Origin: Paragordius varius | Lineage: Eukaryota > Nematomorpha | DNA: 64,000 nucleotides | NCBI GenBank assembly: GCA_964247055.1 | Contig: OZ176053.1 | Span: 62,001 to 126,000, forward strand | Direction of reading: 5' to 3' | Shown here: positions 23,041-36,800 of the stretch, one piece after another | Layout of the letters: each line of letters starts with the position of its first letter | Position numbering within the stretch: position 1 is the stretch's first letter | Translations under genes and position numbers: made by a program | Notes under the pieces: model-generated | Databases searched by the model: none | Told to the model about the DNA's origin: nothing | Seen by the model: the letters and a program-made list of their open reading frames with translations, nothing else

Positions 23041-26020
23041 GGCTTGTTGTTGTTGCTAAGGTCAATTCCGACTAACTGCAACATTGAAGATTTAGCTTCT
23101 CTATTCACTGCGATTACCAGATCTGGTGTTTAGTTCGGATAATGATTGGTTGGTTTCTTTGAGGATGTTAGCTATCCTACGAGTTCGTCTTCTCCCTCTT
23201 TTACACGCACCACTCACTTTTCCCAGCATCAGTGGTTTTTCAAGTGAGTTGGCTCTCATAATGTGCCCCAAAAAGAAGAGTTTTTGCCGTATTAATCTGC
23301 CTAGAAGTGGCATTTCTGGGTTAATTATATTTAGAATAGTGATGTTTGAAACTTTGTCTGTCCATTTTATTTGGAGAAGTTTTCTCCAAACCCATAATTC
23401 GAAAGGATTTATTTGACGTTCGTCATATTTTTTCAGTTTCCAGCTTTCCCCCCATACATGAATGTGGGAAAAACTGTAGCCTTGATTAATCTGATTTTAT
23501 TTTTAGTTTAATGTCATGCGACATACAAATCTTGTTATATTTGAATGGGACTGCTTTAGCGATAGCAATTCTTCGCTTTATTTCTGGCGTAGAGTTGTTT
23601 TTTGTTAATAATGCTACCCAAGTACGTGTAACTGCTTACTGTTTCGATCAGGTTGCCGTTGAGGATTATTGGATTAGTTTAAGCCGGGTTTATTTGCATG
23701 ACTTTTGTTTTTTAAAATTGATATTTAATCCAAATTTATTGCATTCATTAAAAAAATTAAGCTGAAATGCGTACAAATATAAAAAATATATATTTTAATT
23801 TTCAACTTTTATAGTAAAGTCTTTATCGAAAATATATTTTTTATATTTGTAGGCATTTCAGCTTATAAATTTCATAAATACAATGCGTAATTCTCTCAAC
23901 TTTATTGCATTCAGTTGTAAACACTTGCCAGGCTTGCGATAATGTGTCTACACTGTCTGCGAATAAGACTGTATCATCCACGTAGTGAACGGATGTAAGT
24001 AGGCTTCCACCGACATTAATGCCATAAGTTTCTGAGATGTTTCTTATTATGCATTCGTATGCGTTAAAAAGAATTGGGGATAGAACACATCTTTGGCGTA
24101 GGCCGACTTGTACCTTACATGAATCAGACATACCGTAAGGTGTAGATATTACAGTGGAATTTAAGTAAATTGAGAATATGACGTTGATTTGATGTGTTGA
24201 TACTCCAAGTTGTTTTAGAGCTTTCCGTAGTTTATTGTGCTGGATGGAATCAAATGCTTTGGAAAAATCGACAAAGCACATATGTAATTCTTTGTTAAAT
24301 TCGATGTGTTTCTCGATTATCCACCTCATATTACATATCATATCTCGGCATCCTCTACCTTTTCGAAAACCAGCCTGAATCGTGGATATCTCGGGGTCAA
24401 GAATGGTATTTAGTCGAAACTGTATTATTTTTAGGAAAACTTTGGACACCTGGTTTATGAGCGCTATGGTGCGATAGTTGTCGCACAGTTCTGGGTTACC
24501 CTTTTTTAAAATAGGAATCTTAATGGATGTGCACCAATCCTCAGGAATTTTTTCCATCTCAAATATGGTTTGAAATAATTTGGTAAGTATATCGATTGGA
24601 ATATATTTTAATATTTCAGTAGGGATATCTCTGTGCCCCTCTGATTTGCCGGTACTAGAGTGTTTTATCGCGAGTTCCACTACTTCTTTCATAATAGGTG
24701 TTTGTTGAGTAAGTTCGTTAATAGTCTGAGGGTTATTTACGTTGTATAGTTTACTTATGTGTTTGCGCCATAGTTTTAGAATTTCGTCTTTTTCAGTGAC
24801 GATTGAGTTGTTGTCGTTTCTCATAGGTCCCTTGTAAAATTTTTTTGTGTGGAATAATATTATTTGCATGGGCAAAAAGGTTTCGGTTATTTTTGACGTC
24901 TGTTTCTAATTTTTCACACAGTTGGTCATAATACTTATTTTTGTCCTCTCTTGCACTCTTCTGAAATTCACTGTTTAGTTGTTTGTATTCATCCCATTTG
25001 CATATGATTTTGGATACTTTACGTTTTTCTGCGATCTCGAGACTTTTGGTTGACAATTTTATTCTTTGTTTAGTACGTTTGAGAGGCTGTGTAAATTCGT
25101 CGGCTGTGTGTCTGCAGATTGTATATATATAGCTTTCCAAAAGTAGTTTATATCCTGATAGTTTTCGGAATTATGATCAAGACAATCGAAACGATTTGAT
25201 AAAGCGGTGCTAAACATGTCGTCGATTGTATCATAATCTAATCTTGTTCTTGTGGGTTTGGATGTTTTAGGCAGTTGTAATTTAATGCGGAGTTTGGCGA
25301 TCAATAGGTTGTGGTCGCTGTAGCAATCCGATCCTGGTAGGCATTTGACATTATGAAATAAACTTTTGTATTTTACCATACCTAATATGAAGTCAATTTG
25401 GTTACGGTATCTTTGACACGGGGAACGCCATGTGTATAGACGTCGTTTGGGCTGTTTAAAAAAGGTGTTTGCGACGAAGAAACGATGTTTAGCACAAAAT
25501 TCAATTAATCTGTCTCCTCTCTCGTTTTTTATGCCCAAGCCGCCCGTCATAGGAGGTGTTTTGTGTGTTCCGGTGATTGAATTGAAGTCGCCTAAGATAA
25601 ATATAATATCCTTTTTTGAGGTTTGAGAAATCGCCAAGTCGAGATCGCTGTAAAATTTTTCACAGTCGTCATCGCTGTAAGAGGAGATAGGGGCGTAAAT
25701 TTGAAAGATAGTAATGGGTTGAGGGGTTGCTTGTATGCGGATTGCAATTATATGTTCATTGATTGGATTAAAAATGTCCGATAAGTTAGCTAGCTTTTTG
25801 TTCATTATTATACCGACACCGTTGTATTTTAACGAGTCGTGGCCGGAATAATACAGAATATGATTGTCAACTTCTAAAGTTCCAGTAGAGGGAATGTGTG
25901 AGTATGTCAATTTTATACATAGTCATTTCGTTAACGACTATATCTAGTTTGTGATTGTTGTAGGCTCCACGTAAAGTTCCACGTGGCGATGCGGATACTG
26001 AGATTACGTGATTTCAACAT
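23041..26020 (-). mobile_element. RTE-like LINE, damaged but nearly full length
   Basis: On the minus strand, 5' to 3', there is an AP-type endonuclease start (IRIATWN near 26000). The endonuclease body is at 25059-25910 (ILGDFNS, QIDFILG, SDHNLL). A linker at 24793-25140 follows, then reverse transcriptase at 23841-24875 (GFRKGRGCRDMI, FVDFSKAFDSI, VHYVDDTVLFADS). The carboxyl domain is at 23101-23313 (FFLGHIMRANSLEKPLMLGK, then basic KRGRRRTRR). The 3' end has a TTGTTGTTGTTG simple tail. The domain order and short tail match the RTE clade. The frame is interrupted in at least three places: near the endonuclease start, between endonuclease and RT, and at a palindromic insertion at the end of RT. 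It separates the two paralogous secreted-peptide genes. Confidence 0.88.
23757..23868. mobile_element. Palindromic insert of about 100 bp inside the LINE
   Basis: AAGCTGAAATGCGTACAAAT on the left is mirrored by ATTTGTAGGCATTTCAGCTT on the right, with A+T-rich sequence between. The LINE frame is cut here: RT lies on one side and the following thumb-like part on the other. This looks like a tiny MITE or a hairpin-forming insertion. Confidence 0.6.
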
Positions 26021-26792
26021 TAGCAGAATGTGCTTAGAATGGAAGAATATGATGAGAAATATGTTATGGATTTGTATGGAATATAATCTAACTATTTCTA
26101 ATATTCAGAGAAGGTATAAAATTAATGTTTTTGGTAAAAAAGATCGATAAGAGATGGGTAGGTATACCGTACTTTTCCCTTCGATGCCAGATAATTATTA
26201 ACGTATACCCACCCATGTCAAATACTTTTTTTCTTTTCAGTGCAACTGTCGTAAAATATATAGAGCGGACATATTGAATATTTTTAACATATAATGCCCA
26301 CTGACCTGACATTAAGAGGGTAGTTACGAGTTCATATCACAGTAAATACTATAAGTCCAAGAATTTCTTTTAAATCCAAATGGTATTTTATATTTTTCGA
26401 AAATAAAACCTTGGTGATATCATTTTTCATATATTAAGACGATATTGAGGTATCTGCAGATCATCGACATATTCACATGCAATCAATTATTGATACTACA
26501 AATTCAATTTTTTTAATCATACCAATCGGATTGAAAAATAAATAAAATTTAGAAGTATTTAATAAAATAAAATACGTGTGTATGTTGTAAATTGAAAAAA
26601 ATCTTAATACATAGCAGGTTTATTATTAATTCAATCTTAGTATCGCAGTTGGTACTGCCGTGTTTTGTATATTTAATGCCATAAAAATAAAATATTTATA
26701 AAAATGTTATTTTTATTAGGATTACGAATGTAAAAAAATATTATTATATTAGACAATTAGGGTTAATGAATGATGTGTCTTTAAATAAATGG

Positions 26793-26800
26793 TATAAATA
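26793..26800 (+). promoter_or_regulatory. TATA box of the second secreted-peptide gene
   Basis: TATAAATA lies 106 bp before the start codon at 26899, in the same GGTATAAATNGCC context as the first paralog. Confidence 0.65.
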
Positions 26801-26898
26801 GCCAAATAAATCTTCAAAATTAATTTTAATATTTTTTCTCATTCGCTTCTTTTGGAATTATCTACGTTACCTTTCAAACCTTTTGCAAAAATTATATC

Positions 26899-27170
26899 AT
26901 GACATCCTCGCAAAACTTCAATATATATCTACTGGTAAATTTTATTAAAAATTACCTTTGTTTGTTTTATTTTTATATTTCAATTTTTATCACCGATAAT
27001 AGGTATTAATTGCTACGTCTCTATTGATTTCACAAGTTGAAACTCGATTTTTACCCGGATTTCCAGTAAAACCCGATTTTGGAGCATTAGTCAAATTTTT
27101 CAAACCCCGTTTTAGCTTTTCTGGTATAAGCGGTTTCCCTTTGTTTGGAACACCCTTTTTTATTGGATAA
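26899..27170 (+). CDS. Small secreted Phe/Pro-rich peptide, 67 residues (paralog)
   Basis: Exon 1 is 26899-26934 and exon 2 is 27003-27170, with a 68-bp phase-0 GT/AG intron. The signal peptide begins MTSSQNFNIYLL and continues VLIATSLLISQVET. The mature peptide starts RFLPGFP, exactly as in the paralog (RFLPGRFP). It is much less repetitive, with F-K-P-R-F-S-F and G-F-P-L-F-G segments, and ends FFIG. AATAAA is at 27205. The pair arose by tandem duplication, since promoter, intron position and phase, signal peptide and ends are shared. The repeat region of the first copy has expanded, or that of this copy has decayed. The function is unknown: antimicrobial or structural. Confidence 0.72.
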
Positions 27171-27309
27171 TTTTTTTATGATTACATGATTATTTATAAT
27201 TATTAATAAATTTTAGTATATTCCTCTTTTTATATAAAATATGTAATTGAATTATCAATAAATATCAATTTAATTGCATGATTAATTAATATTTTTAGGA
27301 TATTTTTAA

Positions 27310-27861
27310 CACTTGGATTCAAATTGGGGTATCTAAATACCCCAGACTATGTTTAAGTTAAATTTTTTAAAAAACTACTGTAAGAAACTGTCCTAATTTA
27401 AATTTATGCATCTATTTTAATCAAAATTTTATAAATAAGCTGAAATATCTAAATTAATCTTAATTTTGAAAAAAAGTTCCATATCAAACTATTTGGCCAT
27501 TTTTATTTCACAAGATTTTTGCAAAACATCGTGTTTATTTGATTTTAAAGCTAAAATAAAAACTATTCAATTAAATCACATCTAACATTGATATAAACAC
27601 AAAAAGTCGTTTGTTTTATAATATTTTTTAACTAATGCACATATGTCATCCTGACTAAATTTTTAGCTTGCGGTTTTACCTAAAACTAAGTAACAAGTAT
27701 TTTTGAATGAAGTTTTTTATATATTTCGGTTCATTGATGTTATGAATGGGGAAATTTTTGCTATGGTGATTCCATATTTCTGAATTATAATTTTAATTGG
27801 CCTGGACTATCCAATCCCAATTTGAATCCAAGGACTGAAATGAATGTGTTGTATCCAAGTG
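27310..27861 (-). mobile_element. TTAA-flanked MITE, complete copy
   Basis: It is bounded by TTAA on both sides (27306-27309 and 27862-27865). The ends CACTTGGATTCAAATTGGGG and CCAAGTG are inverted, and each end has a hairpin of the GGGGTATCTAAATACCCC type. It is in the opposite orientation to the copies at 268-832 and 55272-55835. It is non-coding. Piggybac-like mobilisation is inferred from TTAA only. Confidence 0.85.
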
Positions 27862-27865
27862 TTAA

Positions 27866-30800
27866 GATTGATTCGACTAGCTTTCGAAATTTTCACACTT
27901 GTTTTATGTTATATGCTACCTTAAGGAAACTGACATTTATGCTTAATATAGTAAAAATTAATGTCATAAAGCGTAAACACTCTTTAAGTTTGTATGCTAT
28001 TTATTAGGGAAAAAATAACGTTTTTTTTGTTTAAGTACGTGATTCCTGTCATTCAAAATTTATATTGTACTCTATCCAAATCTATTTTTGAAGTAGGTTA
28101 TTTTTGTTTTGTTAAATTTTTTGTTTCTGAGGATCGTCTGTCATGTTGTAAACAATAAGTTCAGATGGTTCACTCACGTATACTATGTTATCCAAAAAAT
28201 AATTCCATTTTATAATTTATCAAAATATTTTTTAATGCGAATTTTTTTAATTTTTTCCAAAAAATAAAACAAAATATTTTATGACAGCGAAGATAAGTAC
28301 AGTCAGTGAATACACTAAAAATTTTATTTTAACAATAACTCAAACGCTTTGAAAGTATAATTTCATATATAAGGGATATTTCTTATTCCATAAATGCGCC
28401 ATAGTCAAGGAGATCCAAACATCGTTCCCTTAAAGTATTTTCAAGGAAAGGCTTTTATTATCATATGTTTGATTTTGTGTCAAGAATTTTTAGCGCCAAC
28501 CGTGTAAAACTAGCCCTAAAGCACCCATAATATATTTTTTAAAAGCAGATTTTAGAAAGCGTATATAAAAAATATTAGGACTTGGGGGGAATCTTACCAT
28601 ATATATTTGCTTTTGCGCAAATCATGGTAAAATAACTTTTTGAATTATTCTATCAATGCAATAATACATCCAAAAATTTGGCCTTTGATTTAGTGGAAAC
28701 ATACGCTATTGAATCAAAGAAACTTTTAAAAACAGATTTAACACGAGAAATTTGTGGAATGGCTCCAAAATAAATTGAAAGAATAAAAAGTTTTGGTAAA
28801 ATAGCGACATCTGAATAGTGAAATATGTTAGCTATTGCATTTTTACAGATTATTTCAGATTATCAATCCAGTTATCTTTCGAACTAGCTGAACACAAACT
28901 GCGGTCTTCGAAGTATTTTATACGGCTGAGTAATTGATTTTTATGGGCCAAAATCTTAATGAATTGGCGTGTCAAAAAAATATAATATATTAATACATAT
29001 TTTAGTAGCTTACTCCCCGTAGCTTGCAAAAAATTTATAAAGCGCTTAAAAATATCGATCGGCTTTTAGTTTTCAAAACATATCTATCTATATCGATTAC
29101 GTCTTTTTTCGGTTCCAAATAAGAGATCCAAATCAGGTAATTAACTCAAAACTTTTTCAAATTAGGGCATCACTGGGGCAATAATGGAATTTATATGCAT
29201 AATACAAAGGGTAATAAATATATTATTTGTTTGATATGGAATCTAAGAAGTCTTATTAATATATGTATTTGCTACACTGCATCAATCGAGGATTATAAAA
29301 TAATAATTTTATAATATATATATTTTCTGATAGAAAAAAGTATCAATCATTATCATAATGCTTTTGGTTTAGGCCTTTACGAGTAATTTAAGAAAGTCAT
29401 TTACATTTTTATGGTAAGTACTCGATAACGAAAATTGGCAAAACGTGTGCATATTGTTTTAAATTTTTGGGTGAAAGATAAAGGCTTCATTCCAAAAATG
29501 TCATTAAAATATATCATAAACTACATATAATAAGCAAAGTAATATTTTTTAAATGTTTAATTTTTAAATGTGGCCTCCAAAAGTCCCAAAAATTTTAACT
29601 CCACTATTATGAATTAGTTCCTTGAAAATGAAGGCATGCTGAGATTACGCTATAAAAAATTTAAATGCATTTTTTTACTTTTTTCAATATTTAATTTTGG
29701 AAAAATAAGCGTACTTCATAAGGCATGATTGAAACAGTATGGAAACGCGTTTAGTAATCATAAATCTCCCTATATAAATCGATGATGAACATCTCTAACA
29801 TCTCAAAGTTATATTTTAAAGTTAATTTGCTTTCTAATTTCGGTAAATGTTTTTAACCCAATTTTTATTTTACATAAATTTGAAGATGAAAGAATATTCA
29901 ATCCAAATTGTAAGGTAATAGACAGCATCATGAATTAGATAGCAAAAGTGTTTTTAAAATATCCTAAAGCGTTTTTTTTACCGTTTCCATTGTCCCTCGA
30001 ACTAGTATAAGGTACACTTCAACAAAAATTTGCTAAGATTAAATTTCTAAAAAGCATGCATTTTTAAGAAATATTTTTATTTAACATAATTTTTATATCA
30101 CAATGTCGGCAATTTTGCCTTTTATTTAAGAGAAATGCCCATTTGAAAAATTTTGGATTTTCGAAGCCCACCAAAAATTAAATATTTTAAATCTTTGTTT
30201 TTCTTTTATAAGTAGCTAATAATATTTAAGAATAATTTTTAAAATTCAGCCTCTAGCTTTCATGAAAAAAAAATAATTTAAAATATGCGCAAATTTTGAT
30301 ATTATCTGACATTACTTACCACACAAGTGTGAATAACATTCTTATATCACTTGTACGGACATAATTCAAAGCACCATAATAATCCTAATACTTCCTTCAT
30401 CAGATTATATCTTTTTCGAAAAACCATCATTAAATTTTAATTTTAGATATGGGTTCTGGAGGTTAAGCGCAATCAAAAAATCGCTATTTCTTAATAAACG
30501 TCAAAATGCCGAGCTTTCGTGCAAACAATTTCCGACATACGCTAGTTATTATATTAGAAAGGCATTTATATAAATGCTTTGCTTAATTTAATTTTGGCAA
30601 TTAGCGTATTTCATAATTTTGAGGCATGGAAGTTATGAAAACACCATAATAATTATGAAAAGATTTTTTCATATAATTTGATCCTGATAGGTTTTTTTAC
30701 TAAAATTTACAAAATGAGACGCAAGGCCCAAATTTAAGCAGATTCTTGGTATTATCTCTCATTTTTATTCCATTTTATGGACTGTTTGTGTACGCTAATA

Positions 30801-30982
30801 TTACGATTTTATCGATAGCAATTAATATTAAAATGGATAAATTTATTTACTGCATAAGTTGCAAACCAAAATTTATAAAAATCTGTTAGCCCGAATTTCT
30901 AATATAATTTTTATATTTATGAGAGTATAACCATAATTGCAACCCCTGGATAATATCATATGATCTAGCCTCAAAAATTCAA
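27866..30982. other. Gene-free A+T-rich stretch before the Rap1-like gene
   Basis: No exon, repeat with clear ends or conserved motif was recognised. An upstream non-coding exon or the promoter of the Rap1-like gene may lie in its last few hundred bases, but no TATA box or other element stands out. Confidence 0.4.
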
Positions 30983-33434
30983 ATGACTCAAAGAGCAGTA
31001 AAGCAAAGGCATGCTTATGATTTTGACGAAGATATGGCAATTTTAAATTACATTATAAGAAACAATAAGTTTCTTTTTGTTAATGGGATCGATTTGTGGC
31101 AAAAAATGTATTATAAAAAGGTTTCCTTATTTTTTTTTATTTACAATTGAGGTTACAACACATTCGGCACAATCTATGCGAACTCATTTTCTTAAAGTCA
31201 TAATGAAAAACATAGAGAGTTTTCCGATTTCAGATGCTCAGAAAAAGTTGTTTTTAAGTTCTGCTGGTACAAATGTTGGCCACAATACGGTATCAAGCAT
31301 AAAAAGCGAATCTGACGACACGGGTATAAGATAGTTTTTTTTATATAATCTCCCTAAAAATTGATATCATACGTTTAAACTGGACTTTTTTAAAAAGGTA
31401 GCATACCTTTTATCCTTTTTTTAAAAAAATAATCTATCGTTTTTTGGTTGCGAAATATGGAATAAAGGGATTTGTTAATAGCGTTCAATCAGTTGGTAAA
31501 GAAAATTATGCCTATAGGATAAAAAAATTTTACACTTTTGTCTTTATATTTTACGTTATTTATTAGTATCCTTAAACCAAACCAAGATTCAAAAACGTCA
31601 ACACATATATGGTAATAATCGGGAATCTAAAACAAATGGAAACAAAAAAAATCACAATTTGGATGATTCCATCGAGGAATTCGTCGAATCCTATAGAAAT
31701 GGTTAAAATTTATTTTATTTTATGAAACATTTTTTAGTATCATTAACATTTTAATTAGAGGTAATCGAATTTTGAAATTATATTTTCATATTATTATTTG
31801 GCCATATTATAAGTTTTTTTATATTAAAACACACTAAAAACGAAATTTATTTTGCGTTTTCCTTTTTTCAACTCATAAACTTCAACAAATATAACTATAT
31901 ATAAAATTGGATTTTATTTATATTTTAAATTATATTTATATAAATTTCGTTAGATGTAAAAAAGAATGTAAAAAATAAAGACCCCTTTGAATATGATAGT
32001 TTTGATAATCCACACAATCTCAATCCAGAAAATTCTGAAACACATAAAGTTATAAAAAAATCACCTGAGGAAAGATCTATTAGCCCATTAGAAACGCCTT
32101 ACATAAATGTTGACAATACTATGTTTGATAAAACCTTTAATCATCAACAAAAACGTGAGAATGTAGCGAAAAAATCTAAATATTTTGATGATCCTAAAAC
32201 ACCTGCTAATTTACTTAGGGTTCATGAAAATAATAGTCCTTCTTCTATTAATACGACAAATTCATCGGCAAACTCATCAAAGTATGCAACACCCCCGAAT
32301 GAGGAATCAATACTTTTGAATGGTAATTAATATTTTTTTGTAAAAGTTTTAAAAAAATTATCATATGTATGTTATCTTCTGGCTGCCTTAATTTAAACTT
32401 TTCAACCATAATTTATACACCTTATATAAATTAACGATCAAAAAGTATAGTGGCTTCACTCCCTTATTTAAATTTTTTTGTTTCTTGTATATTAATTTAT
32501 AGAATTTTTGGAAAGTTCTATAAAACCTAACTATAAGCCCTCCTCAAAAAATAATAATTTACCACCTCAATTAGAAGATAACACTCGCGAAGGGAATAAA
32601 AATCGTGTTGTTCGTATTTTTCGAAATCGAAATGCTTTAACTAAATCAGATTTGTGGAATGGTGAATCTTATTTAACCGGTTCCAGCACCAACACAACTG
32701 AATGGATATCTAAAAAAAGTATTTATAATCCTTAAATTTGAATGATTTTTTTACTTTACATATAGAGATTTTTTGGTCAAACTTTTTTTTTAAAAAAAGG
32801 CATTAATAGATATCTTAATTGTACGAAATAAACTTGTTTAATTTCGAAAACTATATTTAATATAACATCAAATAATAATTCTTTAAAAAAAATTTAGCCA
32901 AGAAAATTGAAATTCATACAAAAGAAAAATCTTTGGAGCCCTTATCACCGAAAAAAATTATTCAAAATGGTTTACCAGAAGCTGAAAATATCATCAATAA
33001 TATGGAGACTCTAAACAACCTTGACCACACAAATATGTATATTTTTTTATCAAGCTTATTTTCTTTGTGATAAATTAAACAAAATTTTTTATCCAAATGA
33101 TTCAAATATTGCCAAATTTAAATAATTCCAAGGCTTAAAAAGTAAAAAATTATTTAATTTCTAAATAATATTTTTTTTTCCACGCAGAACAAAAAATTGT
33201 GTAGACGAAAATAGGGTTGTAGATTACCCTTCTGATGTAAGTTCTAATTTTGTCCTCTCACCCAACATGCAGGAAACTGTCAATGAACTAATGCAAAATA
33301 CGGTGATAACGGTTAAAAAACGGTTAAAGACAAAGCAAAAATCAAAGGATAGAACGAGTAAACGAGGTATTTATTGTATTTAACTTTAATTCAAAATTTA
33401 TTTGGTTATCACAGTATAAGCACTTTGAATAGGC

Positions 33435-33466
<32 letters not shown>

Positions 33467-33812
33467 CCATTTATAATTCAATTTCATCCTTAAATTCAAA
33501 TTCACCCTTGAACAATTCAAATTCACCCTCGAACAATTCAAATTCAACCTCAAATAAAATATACGTTTTTTAAGATTAAAAATTAACTTTATTTTTTTAA
33601 TATTTTTAAAATATGAAACTCTGTTTAAAATTAATATAATGCTGAAAAAATAATTAACTCTGTAGTAAAAATTTATTTCATATCAATGTTAAGTTATATT
33701 AACCCGAAAACACTTAATTTATTTTTAGGGTGAATTTGAATTGTTCAAAGGTGAATTTAAATTGTTCAAGGGTGAATTTGAATTGTTTAAGGGTGAATTT
33801 GAATTGTAAATG

Positions 33813-33844
<32 letters not shown>

Positions 33845-36800
33845 TTGAGAACTGAATAGTGAAAGATTGTCATTTTTATAAATCAGTTTTATCAATTTTA
33901 TTACCCTATATTTATTACATAGCTTTTAGGGCTATAAAATGGGGGTAAAATGTGAACTAGATCTATAACCATTATTTCCTGATCCAATAACCTTTTGAAA
34001 AAACTTTAAAGGATAAAATAATCTGGTTGCTTTACAAAATAATTGACAGTTTTACCTTTTTACTTGCTTCTTTTCATTCATCATAAAGAAAACTCGGACA
34101 TTTTAATTTACATAAATAAATAAAGGGCTTATATCTTTTTTCTTACATTTTTGAATTAACAGCTAATGGTGACATTAACACGGTAAAAACCCTATTACCA
34201 AAAATTTCAGAGGAAAGCATTAATAAAAGTAACAATAATACGAATGCAGAAAAAAGCAATGTTTTAATAGAACCCGATTATACAAATATGCGACAAACAT
34301 TTTTTTCATCAAGTTCTGAAGATGTCTCTTCGCGCTCCTCAGAATTATCCACAGATAATGAATTAATCTTTAAAAACGCTAAAAATTCTGAGGGTGCAAA
34401 CATAAAGCCAACTCAAAAACATAAAATAAAATTGACAGAAAATTGTATTGATACTACCTTGTCTGAATCAAATATATCATCTACTAAAGACAATTTAAAC
34501 GATAAAATTCATGGTAATAATAAAAATAAAAAAAGACAACATCGACGCACAAAATCAATGGCGAAACGTAGGAAAAGGGCGCAAAATAACTTTGTTGTGG
34601 ATTCGAATGAAATACCTACCACCATATCGAATAAAACTGTTAGGTAATTATTTTATATATTTAATTTGGTTGTTATATTTAAGATCTTTTAGTGATATTT
34701 TTAATGAACGGCTTTAGAGATAAAGAACTTTATTTTTAAATACGGTTTAAATTAAAAAAACATACCAAAGATATTTTTTTTATATAATGAAAACTATAAT
34801 TTTTTTAAAATATATTCTATCGTTTTTGATTGCGAATTAAGGATATTTAAGTTGTAAACACTCAACTTTATATTCGATTTGTCCCTCTTTAGAAATAAGA
34901 TTCAAAAAATAATTTTCATCATGAAAAATATTTATCTTTATATATACCATTTACAGTTCAAATTCACTCTTAAACAATTCAAATTCACCCTCGAACAATT
35001 ATTCACCCTCGAACAATTTAAATTCACCCTAAAATTGATTATGTGTTTTTTTAATATTAATATTATTTTATAATATTTTTAAAATATGAAATTCTGTTAA
35101 AATTAATATAATGCTGAAAAAATAATAAACTATGTCGTAAGAATATATTTCATATTAATGATGAGTTATATTATCCCGAAAACACATAATTTATGTTTAG
35201 GGTGAATTTGAATTGCTCTAGGGTGAATTTGAATTGTTTAAGGGTGAATTTGAATTGCTCTAGAGTGAATTTGAATTGTTAAGGGTGAATTTGAATTGCT
35301 CTAGAGTGTGTTTAAGGGTAAATTTGAATTGTAAATGGTATATACTTCTTTGCGTATTTTTCAGTTTAACTGTATTTTGTTTTGGTTAAATATTTTTTTA
35401 GCTTTTTCCGGCTTTTATCTACCACACCCCTGACTGACTTGGAAACGCTCTTGCTAAAAAAATCAAAAAACTCTTCAGATAATTCAGAATTAAATGAAAA
35501 TCGTAATGATGAAAATAAACGGAAAAAAATTCTAGAAGCTTTTGAAAATTTAAGTTCTTTGCCTACATCATCAACCATATCATCTGCTGATAAAACGAGC
35601 CATATTAATAATGATGACGTTAAATATAGTTATAAAAATACTTCCTCTTGCCCTTTAACCAATATTACGCCTCTTAAAGAAAAGGAATTGATTAATAATG
35701 CGCAAAATATCAGCGACGAAAAAAATTTAATCAATCTTAACATTAAACTTTCGTCGCCCGATGCTTTGCTGGTATCAGAGACGACTAACAATAATTTGGT
35801 ATCTCCTTGCTTTCGGTTAACCCGTAGTCAAACTCATGATGGGACTAAAAATTTAACGTAAAACATTTTCATACTTTTTTTTATTTTTGAATGTTAAAGC
35901 AAAAAAAAATATTGATGGATTTTTGGTTACTTTTTTATCCAAAATATTATTATTAATTACTATTAGAAAATACATATAAGCGCCTTTTTTTAATGAGTAT
36001 ATTGCTTGAATTCAAGAACTTAAAATAATGAAAGATGCATTATAATTATTTAAAAAAACTATAATAACCTATACATTATACCAGGGGTGTTAGTAACGCG
36101 GCCCTTCAATAATTTATATGCGGCTCGCAATTTGTAGTTTGCAAAAATAGGCTCAAAAAATTTTATTAAAATTGATATTTTTAATAAAATAATATTTTTC
36201 ACAAAATCATTCAATTTGCAACGAACTAAAAAAAATTGTTATACTGTGTTTGCATTATGTCAGTCCCTTTTGTTGAAAATCTATGAAGGCCCATATATAT
36301 TTATATATATGGATGGATAATATTAGGACTCCAGATTCGGAGTTTTTTGTCCACGAAGTAATTCCCGCCATAAATTACGATCTTTAAATTGTTCTGTGGA
36401 AAGGCTACGTTGATTTGTGTCCATTCTCTTTTTCCATCAACCTTAAAATTTTCAACAATTTTTAAAGGCTGGGTGGCGTCTCTTTTTTGATTATGACCGT
36501 AAAAACGCAATCTATTAGTTTGCATGATATAATCGATTTTATCGGTTTTTTTTAATGAAAGTTGTTGGTATTTCTGGTGTACGAAAACAGCTTTTGAGTA
36601 TTCGGCTCTCACCAAGTTTCAGAACCATATAGGTAAGAGCTGGTCTTATTCCTGCTTTGTAAAGATACCATTTATTATTATTGTTTACATTTCTGTTTTG
36701 TAGAACATATTTTAACTGATTAAATTTTATTCAACCTTGTTGTATTTTTCTTTTAATAGCCTTTTGTAGGCTGCCCTGAGATGATATTATATTGACTAGG

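Noticed and set aside
25432-25626. Plus-strand open frame inside the LINE
   Set aside because: It is the antisense shadow of the endonuclease frame.
33461-33815. Regular short repeats considered as a CRISPR-like array
   Set aside because: Units are adjacent without unique spacers and are inverted on the two sides, as in a fold-back transposon. The genome is eukaryotic.
35402-35865. End of the Rap1-like gene at the stop just after exon 9
   Set aside because: The stop lies behind a usable splice donor, and two short exons (37439-37500, 37657-37734) restore phase exactly to the downstream exons. The longer model is preferred, though not proven.
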